Shown in pieces: positions 1 through 6,881 of a stretch of DNA of 60,375 bases. The stretch is taken from positions 4,175-64,549 of the forward strand of contig JAOADM010000002.1 in the NCBI GenBank assembly GCA_026417315.1. The letters are read 5' to 3'. The stretch is from Limisphaera sp. GTDB taxonomy: Bacteria; Verrucomicrobiota; Verrucomicrobiia; Limisphaerales; Limisphaeraceae. Below the pieces are notes generated by a model, which saw only the letters and a program-made list of their open reading frames with translations, was not told the origin of the DNA and did not search any database. Both the position numbers and the translations under genes were made by a program. Every line of letters starts with the position of its first letter. The stretch's first letter is position 1.

Positions 1-1636
1 GGGATTCTTCCCACCTCTGCCAGCCCAACCAACCCAGCCACATCGCTGCGACGACTGCCCAGCCGACACGACCACGGGCGCTTTTCCACCCGCCGGTCAG
101 CGCCCAGACGCACAAGGCGTAGTAGCCGGCCACCTCCAGAGCGACCGGCCGTTTTACGAACCAGCTACCCCCGGGCACGGCCGCAGCCCACTCGCTGGCC
201 CGCAACATCAACTGCATCCACAGCCACGCACTGTGATTGAACAACTCCGCCAAAGGCGCGGCCCACCCTCCGCACACCCAACTGCCCACGCAGCTCGCCA
301 GCGCGAGACTCGAACATGGGACCACGACCAGGTTCGCCATCAAAGTAATCGGCGTCACGATGTGAAAGTGCCAGGCGATCAAGGGCAGCGACCCCACCCA
401 GGCGGCCCACGAGGTGCCCCCGGCCAATGCGACGGCCCGGAAAGCCGGCGCCAACTTCTGACGCAACCCACGGCGAGCCTCCGCGGGGACATACGGATCC
501 GCCTGCAACCATCGCTGGATCCAGAGGTCCACTTTCGGCAGCCAGAGCGCCAGGCTGGCGACAACGGCAAAGGACAGTTGAAATCCCGCGTGAAACAACT
601 GTTCCGGCTGCCACAGCAGAATCAGCGCCGCCGCCAGCGCCAGTGCGTTGAGCAAATCTCCCGGACGTCCCAGGGCCCAGCCGGTCACCATCACCGTGGT
701 CATGATCGTCGCCCGCACCGCGGAGGGTTGCCATCCGGTGGCAGCGGTATAAAACCAGATCATCGGAACCACGAGCCAGGCACAGAGCGGACGCGCGATT
801 CCCAGGACCCGCAACCCGGTCACGAGCATCCCGCTGAGGAGGGCAATGTGCAGCCCGCTGATGGCGAAGACGTGCATCGTGCCCGAGCGCAAAAACGGCT
901 CGGAGACTTCGTCCGTCAGCGCCGTCCTCCAGCCCAGCGTCATGGCCCGCAACAGTCGTATGGCCACATCGTCCGGCTGGCCCCGCTGCAGCTGGCGCGT
1001 CGCCCACGCCACAAACCGGTCTGTCCACGGCTCCGGAACTTTCTCCCCCCAGCACCGCCAATCCGATTCCGAGGTCACCATGAGGCGGTAATACACCCCG
1101 CGCCGCTCCAAATACGCCCGGTAATCCAGCAGACCCGGCGCCGCCGCTTCCGGCGGAAACTCCAACACGCCCTGCACCTCCACCCCCTGGCCCCCGTGAA
1201 AGCCCTGCCCCAATGCGGCTGGCGTCAGTGCCAAAACCCGGCCCTTGGCCGGCTGCCATTCCCCGCCCAACCGTACCGCTTCCACGTCCACAAAGGCCGC
1301 GGTCCGGTACGCTTCCTGTCCCTCGGCGATGCGCAATCGCAGCGTCGGTGTCTCCGCCAGGTGACCGCGCAATGTGGTCAGAACCGGGACTCGTTCTCCG
1401 ACGACCGCGCGCAGATCGTGAGGCGCAAGAGGCACCGTCCGCTGCGTCAGGTTCAACGCGCCGAGCACCCCCACGAACAAGGGCAGCAACCACGCCCGTC
1501 CTTCGCGCCAAAGCCAGCACACCCCCCAAAGCCCCAGCGCCGCCACCCAAAGCCAGGTCAGCGAGGGCTCGACACGGTCCGCGAGCCAAACCCCCGTTGC
1601 GTAAGCAAGCGCCAGCCCTACTGCCGGGCGTCGCAT
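1..1636 (-). CDS. comEC: ComEC/Rec2-family DNA uptake channel protein (3' end outside window)
   Basis: Integral membrane channel that brings single-stranded DNA across the inner membrane during natural transformation. Reading leftward from the ATG at 1636 gives 545 uninterrupted residues that run off the window edge. The N-terminus has paired hydrophobic helices, then a soluble DUF4131-like part, then the hallmark competence motif MHVFAISGLHIALLSG followed by many membrane helices (for example FQLSFAVVASLALWLP). The family is usually 650-850 residues and often ends in a metallo-beta-lactamase domain, which would lie beyond position 1. It follows the VanZ-like gene by 16 bases, so the two are probably cotranscribed. 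Overlapping open frames on both strands are shadows caused by high GC. Confidence 0.9.
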   Translation of the reverse strand, partial: MRRPAVGLALAYATGVWLADRVEPSLTWLWVAALGLWGVCWLWREGRAWLLPLFVGVLGALNLTQRTVPLAPHDLRAVVGERVPVLTTLRGHLAETPTLRLRIAEGQEAYRTAAFVDVEAVRLGGEWQPAKGRVLALTPAALGQGFHGGQGVEVQGVLEFPPEAAAPGLLDYRAYLERRGVYYRLMVTSESDWRCWGEKVPEPWTDRFVAWATRQLQRGQPDDVAIRLLRAMTLGWRTALTDEVSEPFLRSGTMHVFAISGLHIALLSGMLVTGLRVLGIARPLCAWLVVPMIWFYTAATGWQPSAVRATIMTTVMVTGWALGRPGDLLNALALAAALILLWQPEQLFHAGFQLSFAVVASLALWLPKVDLWIQRWLQADPYVPAEARRGLRQKLAPAFRAVALAGGTSWAAWVGSLPLIAWHFHIVTPITLMANLVVVPCSSLALASCVGSWVCGGWAAPLAELFNHSAWLWMQLMLRASEWAAAVPGGSWFVKRPVALEVAGYYALCVWALTGGWKSARGRVGWAVVAAMWLGWLGWQRWEES

Positions 1637-1652
1637 TGCCGGAACCAACCAC

Positions 1653-2171
1653 TCAATCCGGGGTCACCGAGCCGGACAGCGCCTGCTTTTCCGCAGGAGC
1701 ACCGGCCCGCCCTGCGCGCCGGTGCCAGACCGAGTACACCCACCGGGCCCCCAACAACCCGCAAAACGCACCCACGGTGTCCACCAGCACATCCCACGGA
1801 CTGCCCTCTCGGTTGGGCACGAACGTTTGGTGATACTCGTCCGAGACGGCGTACGCCACGACCACCGCCAGGGCCCACGCCGCCGCTCGCCAGCTCCAGG
1901 GCCGTGCATCTCCGCGCTGTGGCCGCCACAAGGCCCGCCAGACCAGCACCGCCAGCACCGAGTACTCCACGAAATGCGCCACCTTCCGCACCACCAGCAC
2001 CGCCAAATCGACCCGGGGCTCCGACCAGTGCGGGAACAGCCAGCGCACCACCGGCGCGATGATTCGCGAGGTGCGATGCGACGACGCCTGGTCGCTGGAC
2101 GCCGTGAAGATCAACGCCATCCAGATCCCCACCGGCAACCAGTACCACAACCACGTCCGCACCCGTTTCAC
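1653..2171 (-). CDS. VanZ-like membrane protein
   Basis: About 172 residues. Contains hydrophobic helices and the VanZ-family signature: a first helix ending in FTASSDQ, then RKVAHFVEYSVLAVL, then the conserved SDEYHQTFVPNREGSPWDVL block, then a final helix. VanZ domains are small membrane modules; VanZ itself lowers teicoplanin susceptibility, but most homologues have no known function. I chose the GTG at 2171, directly before VKRVRTWLWYWLP, because an upstream in-frame extension is Arg/Cys-rich and unlike protein. A weak TTGCTC-17-TTCTCT promoter ends 8 bases before that GTG. It ends 16 bases before comEC. Confidence 0.75.
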   Translation of the reverse strand: MKRVRTWLWYWLPVGIWMALIFTASSDQASSHRTSRIIAPVVRWLFPHWSEPRVDLAVLVVRKVAHFVEYSVLAVLVWRALWRPQRGDARPWSWRAAAWALAVVVAYAVSDEYHQTFVPNREGSPWDVLVDTVGAFCGLLGARWVYSVWHRRAGRAGAPAEKQALSGSVTPD

Positions 2172-2952
2172 GGCCGCACAGAGAACCAGCAGACACCCGC
2201 TCGAGCAAGCCGCTACCAACGTCCGGATCCGCCCCACCTTGCGCGCATTACCGCGGCAGGGAGCATCGAGGTCGGCCAAAAGGGCATCTCGGCAAAGTGT
2301 CGGAACCGTCTGTCGCCCACGGAACCCATGCAAATGCCTTCGAAGAATCGAGGGTCGCTTTCGAAACACTCCGCTTTCTCAACAGCCTGTCGGAGGAGCC
2401 GCGTCAGGGCAAAACGCCCGGCCGCGCGCACGGCAGACCGTTCGCTGCGAGCAGCTCCGCTGACATCGGTAGCAGGAGTTCTGCCTCGGAAGTCCGCGCA
2501 AACTTGCAGGCCGCTCCCCGCCATGGAGCGTCTGCTCTCCGGGGAACCTTCGATTCGCAAAGCCGACTGACTCGGCACCGAAGAGCCTTGCCGGCAGAAC
2601 AGGGGCAACCGGCCACAAGGCGGGCCGAACGTGCGACCGCGCCAAGCGCCGCGCCCACGCTTGGAGGCCGTGCATCCGCACCCGCGCGCGCGGCAGGGAA
2701 TCCTTCGGCAGCTCGGGGTGTCAGCCGGGCGCGCAGGCAATGGGTCCGTAATGAGCCTGCCGCAGCAAGCGCTCGGCCGGCGGTTCAAGGGCACCGATGC
2801 GGAAGCGGCCCGGGGCGTTTTGCCCCGGGATCGTTGCACAGCCGCACATTCGAGGACGGTCCCGAGTCTCGCGCCAGACTCGACTTCGGCTCCCGTGCTT
2901 AAGGTGGGTTGGACCCGGGTGACAAAGACGTTCCGGCGCCGCCGCCCGGGCG
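2172..2952. other. Intergenic, no gene seen
   Basis: No convincing protein: all open frames here are Arg/Pro/Ala-rich shadows. The only distinct structure is a perfect palindrome at 2809-2829 (8-bp stem CCCGGGGC/GCCCCGGG, loop GTTTT), which resembles the GTT-loop palindromes at 35603 and 58281. Confidence 0.5.
2809..2829. repeat. GC-rich palindrome with GTTTT loop
   Basis: Perfect 8-bp inverted repeat CCCGGGGC/GCCCCGGG separated by GTTTT. Its stem and loop are close to those at 35603-35619 and 58281-58299, so it may be a lone unit of the same intergenic palindrome family. Confidence 0.5.
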
Positions 2953-2996
2953 CAAAACAAAGGTCCCTGCACGGTCTTTGCGACCGCGCAGGGACC
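2953..2996 (-). terminator. Intrinsic terminator of the candidate ncRNA
   Basis: Read on the minus strand: a 15-bp stem (GGTCCCTGCGCGGTC paired with GACCGTGCAGGGACC, one G-U pair), a four-base loop GCAA (with A), then TTTGTTTTG. Textbook Rho-independent terminator. No protein gene precedes it on that strand, so it must serve an RNA. Confidence 0.8.
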
Positions 2997-3819
2997 CATC
3001 GGGAGTGGGAGTGCGCCACGCTCTCTTTCCCGTGCCGGCATTAGGCGCCGCGTTGGGCTGCCGGCTTCCCGACGCTATTCTCCGCGGCAGGGCGGAGTTG
3101 TCGGCCTCATAGCAGGGCCGTCCCGGGCCTTGCGGCCCCGGGATTGTTGAGTGAGGCTTTTCAGCTCGCTTCAGCGAGTGGTTGCGCCACCCGCTTGCGA
3201 ACCAGGCCAAGACACGCTTGCGAGGCATCGCGTCTTGACCACTTGGCGCCGGGGCGGCCACCGCGGTTGGCGGTGCGTTGACCCGGTGCCACGGGTCTCG
3301 CCTCTTACCTCTCAGGTTGCCTTTCCCTCGCAAGGCAGCGGTGCCCTTTTCGACATCGCCACCCTTTCGGAAGGTTTTCACGGGAACTGCCCGGTCCCGT
3401 GGCCTCCCCGATGCGGACGCCCTTTTTGTCTCCCTTTCGGGAGTTTTGTTCGGGCGGCCTTGCGTCACCGTGGCCGCCAGGTTCGCCCGCACCGTGCTGG
3501 TACGCAGTAGCAACCGTGAACCCTCGGGGTAACTGCGATTCGTCCGAGGCCGAAGCCCACCCGGACTACTTGACTCGGCTCGGAGCGGCTTCCGGGACAC
3601 TCCTAACCGCCAAGCTCCTAGTTCGCAGTACCGGCGCGTGCGACCGCGCCAGAGGAGCCGGTGAATCCTGCCTCCACGCCAGTGCGGTTTCTCGCACCCG
3701 TAAGAGGGGTCGCTCCCACCAGCCGGGAACGACCTTTCCCCGGTCACCCGGGATTATCCTCGAGACGAACCCCGCGGCGTTGCCGCCGCAGCCGGTCGCC
3801 TCTGTTCTTTCAATGAACC
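2953..3819 (-). ncRNA. Candidate large structured non-coding RNA (~0.87 kb)
   Basis: No plausible protein on either strand, but the minus strand folds into a dense chain of short perfect hairpins, many with stable tetraloops: 3774-3789 (6 bp, GCAA), 3542-3566 (UUCG), 3430-3443 (CTCCC-GAAA-GGGAG), 3165-3178 (CTCGC-TGAA-GCGAG), 3122-3142 (GCAA) and 3080-3097 (CTCCGC/GCGGAG). The element ends in a strong intrinsic terminator at 2953-2996. A promoter-like TTGGAG-16-TAGAGT at 3853-3826 would start the transcript near 3819. Structure continues further upstream, for example an 11-bp stem at about 3952-3993, so the 5' end may lie as far as ~4090. It lacks the RNase P, tmRNA, SRP and group II domain V signatures that I know. 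Family unknown. It could also be a decayed intron or a scaffold RNA. Confidence 0.5.
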
Positions 3820-3825
3820 ACGGCT

Positions 3826-3853
3826 ACTCTACCACGGTTCACGGGATCTCCAA
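3826..3853 (-). promoter_or_regulatory. Candidate promoter for the structured RNA
   Basis: Minus strand TTGGAG (3853-3848), 16-bp spacer, TAGAGT (3831-3826). The same -10 hexamer occurs before the beta-helix gene at 6864. Weak -35; the transcript could also start upstream of this site. Confidence 0.35.
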
Positions 3854-4148
3854 GGGAATCTTATGCACCGACTTATTCACCGCTGCATCGCTGGTCGAAG
3901 AGCCGGGGAGGCGCTCAACGGGCCTTCTGGCCGTGCGTTTGCGCGCACGCGAAGAAGTTATTCACCGAACCGGCCGGGCGGGCCTTCGGCCACAGTGAAC
4001 AACTTTTTCCTGCGTCTTCCCGGCGTCGATCCCGCAAGTCCCGTCGGGGACTGGCGTTTCGGTCGAGCGGTTCGCGCGACCGGCTTTCCGCGGCACGTCC
4101 TCATCGGTTTCGCGTGCATTTTCCTCGGACTCGGCTCATTTTCGGGCC

Positions 4149-5129
4149 ATGCGAGTGATCGGCTTCCTGATCCTGGTCGTGCTGGACCTCGGGCTCCTTG
4201 TGCCCCGGGATTCCATGGCGCAGGATCCAAAGGGGCCCGCCCCGGAGGATCCCGTTTACCTGTTCAGTACCTTCCGCGAACCGGAACAGGACGGGCTGCG
4301 CTTTGCCTACAGCACGGATGCCCATCACTGGTCCAACCTGCCGGGCCTGTTTCTCGAGCCCCGCGTGGGCGGGGGCATCCTGCGCGATCCCAGCGTGTGC
4401 CGCGGTCCCGACGGTCGATGGCATGTGGTCTGGACCAGTGCCTGGCGGGGCGACCGTGGGTTTGGCTATGCACAGTCTCGAGACCTTGTCCACTGGTCGG
4501 ATCCCCGGTTCATCCCGGTGATGGAACACGAGCCGGACACGGTGAACGTTTGGGCGCCCGAGCTGTTCTACGATGCTCCGCGGAACCGTTTCATCATTGT
4601 CTGGGCTTCGACGATCCCGGGTCGATTCCCCGACCATCTGGAACCGCGAACCAACAATCATCGGCTGTACTACACCACCACAAAGGACTTTCAGGAGTTC
4701 ACGCCCACACAGCTTTTCTGGGACCCTGGTTACAGCGTCATCGATGCGCAGATCGTCTTCGTGGATCCCGGATATGTGTTGGTGCACAAGGACAACACCC
4801 GGCCCGAACGCCGCCTGCGGGTTGCGTTCGGTCAGTCTCCGCTCGGCCCCTGGCGTGACATTTCCCCTCCCCTGACCGCTCCCTTTACCGAGGGACCCTC
4901 GGTCCTCAAAGTGGGCGCGGAATGGATCGTTTATTACGAGGCGTATCGGGATCGGCAGTATCGTGCCCTCAAAACGCGCGACTTTCGTTCGTTCCGCGAT
5001 GCGACTTCCGAAATGACCTTTCCTCCCGGGCTCAAGCATGGCACGGCCTTTGTGGCGACGCGACGGGATCTGGAGCGTTTGCTCCAGGCCGGGGCACGGA
5101 AGGGTGAGCCGACGCCGACCCGGCGGTGA
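4149..5129 (+). CDS. Secreted GH43-like glycoside hydrolase
   Basis: 326 residues with a signal peptide (residues 1-24, ending near SMAQ). Five-bladed propeller family acting on arabinan, xylan or galactan side chains. The three acidic positions expected of GH43-like enzymes can be placed: D80 in LRDPSV (base), D199 in YSVIDAQI (pKa modulator) and E248 in FTEGPS (acid). The segment NVWAPELFYD and repeated WSD or WRD strands support the fold. The stop overlaps the start of the next gene by four bases (ATGA), so it is coupled to the GH28-like enzyme, which fits joint attack on pectin side chains and backbone. Exact substrate cannot be told. Confidence 0.8.
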   Translation: MRVIGFLILVVLDLGLLVPRDSMAQDPKGPAPEDPVYLFSTFREPEQDGLRFAYSTDAHHWSNLPGLFLEPRVGGGILRDPSVCRGPDGRWHVVWTSAWRGDRGFGYAQSRDLVHWSDPRFIPVMEHEPDTVNVWAPELFYDAPRNRFIIVWASTIPGRFPDHLEPRTNNHRLYYTTTKDFQEFTPTQLFWDPGYSVIDAQIVFVDPGYVLVHKDNTRPERRLRVAFGQSPLGPWRDISPPLTAPFTEGPSVLKVGAEWIVYYEAYRDRQYRALKTRDFRSFRDATSEMTFPPGLKHGTAFVATRRDLERLLQAGARKGEPTPTRR

Positions 5130-6682
5130 AGCCATGGGGGAGCCGCGGCGCTTGCGTGTCGGACTCGTCACCCTCCACACTGTCGCCCGTGACCGAACCG
5201 GTTGGTCCTGTAAAAACCGCCTCTCCACGATCGGGCGTCCTGCGACCGGCCTCTGCACGCGCCGCGCGCCGAGCCTGCTCGTTGTGGACCGCCCTGAAGG
5301 TGCTCGTGATCGGAGGGTGTCTTCAACCGGCGGCAGCCGCACCGGCGCACTGGGACGTTCGCGAGTTCGGTGCGCGCGGCGACGGCGTGACGTTGGACAC
5401 CGCGGCCATTCAGAACGCCATCGACGCCTGTGCGGAGGCGGGCGGCGGCGTGGTGCGCCTGCCGCCCGGACGGTATCTGAGCGGCACGATTCGCCTGCGC
5501 AGTCATGTCACGTTGGAACTGACCGCAGGTGCCCGCCTGGTCGGGACCACCAACCTCCACGCGTACGCCCATCCGAGTCCACCCTCCGACGCTCCCGAAG
5601 CCCGGTGGGGCAAATGGCACCGTGGTCTGATCATCGGGGAGAACATTCAAAACGTCACGCTGCGCGGCCCCGGGGTGGTGGACGGCAACCGCGTGTTCGA
5701 TCCGACCGGGGAGGAAAAGATGCGGGGGCCGCACGCCATCGTGCTCATGCACGCCCAGGATGTCACACTGGAGGATCTCACGATCGAAGACGCGGCCAAC
5801 TACGGCATGTTCTTCATGGTCAGCGACAACGTCACTCTGCGTCGGGTCCGTTTTGTGGGAGGCTGGGACGGGGTGCACTGGCGCGGCACGCCGGACCGTT
5901 GGTGCACAAATGTGAACCTCTTGAACTGCGAGTTTTACACGGGGGACGATGCCATCGCAGGCCGCTACTGGGCCGGAACCCGAATCATGCATTGCGTGAT
6001 CAATTCTTCCTGCAACGGCCTGCGGTTGATCGGGCCGGCGTACGATCTGACCGTGGCCGGCTGTTCGTTTTTCGGCCCCGGCCGACGACCGCATCTGACC
6101 TCCCGAGAGCAGCGTCGCACCAACATGCTCAGCGGGATCCTTCTGCAACCCGGGGCGTGGGATGCCACCCGCGGCCGGCTCGACGCCGTCTGGCTGGTGG
6201 ACAATACGATGCAACAAGTGGCCTCGCCGGTGACGTTGTGGACGAGACCGGGCAATTCCGTCGGCCGCGTGGTGGTGCAGGGTCTCGAAGCGATCGGCGT
6301 ATATCGCGCGGCGTTTTCCGCGGAACGCTGGGGGCCCGAAGCCATCGAGTCCGTGGTGTTCCGCGGGGTGCGCGCGGAGTTCACGGGGGGCGCTTCTGCG
6401 GACGCGGCGCGGCGTCCGGTGTCCTCGCCGGGCGTGGATGCGCGTCCCCTGCCGGCCTGGGGCTTCTACGCCCGCGGCGTTCAACGTGTGGAACTGGATG
6501 ACGTCCAGCTGAGGGCCCTTGTTCCGGATTCCCGGCCCGTTTTGCAGGCCGATCAAGTGGAGGAGCTGATTCTGGGCCGCTTCGACTTTTCCGATCCACC
6601 GGCAGGGGTGGAGCCGCTGGTGCTCAACGAGGTCAAACGCGTCCTCCGGCGCCGCATGCCGGCGGCCGGCGGGTCCGAGTGA
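5126..6682 (+). CDS. Secreted GH28-like (polygalacturonase family) beta-helix enzyme
   Basis: 518 residues by the ATGA start at 5126. The first ~50 residues are low-complexity and the true start may be one of the internal GTG or TTG codons before the hydrophobic segment WTALKVLVIGGCLQPAAAA. Opens with the pectin-lyase-fold signature VREFGARGDG, then AIQNAIDACAEAGGGVVRLPPG, and right-handed helix turns such as VTLEDLTIEDAANYGM and VTLRRVRF. Possible catalytic acids are D248 (GGWDGVHWRG) and D274/D275 (YTGDDAIAG). The usual GH28 GHG and RIK motifs are not present in canonical form, so it is a divergent member or an enzyme with another specificity. Operon partner of the GH43-like gene. Confidence 0.78.
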   Translation: MKPWGSRGACVSDSSPSTLSPVTEPVGPVKTASPRSGVLRPASARAARRACSLWTALKVLVIGGCLQPAAAAPAHWDVREFGARGDGVTLDTAAIQNAIDACAEAGGGVVRLPPGRYLSGTIRLRSHVTLELTAGARLVGTTNLHAYAHPSPPSDAPEARWGKWHRGLIIGENIQNVTLRGPGVVDGNRVFDPTGEEKMRGPHAIVLMHAQDVTLEDLTIEDAANYGMFFMVSDNVTLRRVRFVGGWDGVHWRGTPDRWCTNVNLLNCEFYTGDDAIAGRYWAGTRIMHCVINSSCNGLRLIGPAYDLTVAGCSFFGPGRRPHLTSREQRRTNMLSGILLQPGAWDATRGRLDAVWLVDNTMQQVASPVTLWTRPGNSVGRVVVQGLEAIGVYRAAFSAERWGPEAIESVVFRGVRAEFTGGASADAARRPVSSPGVDARPLPAWGFYARGVQRVELDDVQLRALVPDSRPVLQADQVEELILGRFDFSDPPAGVEPLVLNEVKRVLRRRMPAAGGSE

Positions 6683-6841
6683 CCCGAGGTGTCCTGCCGG
6701 ACGAGGCGGCCGGCCCGGGCCCCGGTGGAGAAAAAGGCCCGCTCGATTGACGCGGGGTTTGCACCGGTTCGGGCGCCCTTTTCCCCGAGAGTGTCGCCCG
6801 GCCTTCCCGGGTTCGTCCCCAAAAGAGACCGTGGCTCTCAC

Positions 6842-6869
6842 TTGCCCCGGAAGGATCGTGTGTTAGAGT
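6842..6869 (+). promoter_or_regulatory. Promoter of the beta-helix gene
   Basis: TTGCCC (6842-6847), 16-bp spacer, TAGAGT (6864-6869). The ATG at 6882 lies 12 bases after the -10, so the leader would be very short. Same form as the hemB, metY and hypC promoters. Confidence 0.45.
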
Positions 6870-6881
6870 CCCGCCAACGTC

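Noticed and set aside
165-1652. 495-codon frame overlapping comEC on the same strand
   Set aside because: Gly/Ala/Arg-rich low complexity; the +1-shifted frame from 1636 encodes the ComEC motifs.
2899-3747. 282-codon minus-strand frame in the structured region
   Set aside because: Arg/Pro/Gly/Ser-rich with no hydrophobic core; it lies exactly over RNA hairpins, so its openness reflects base composition.
2953-3819. RNase P RNA, tmRNA or SRP RNA identity for the structured element
   Set aside because: No GAGGAAAGUCC/ACAGAA pair, no tRNA-like end with CCA, and no SRP GGAAGGAAGCA apical loop could be found; the size is also too large.
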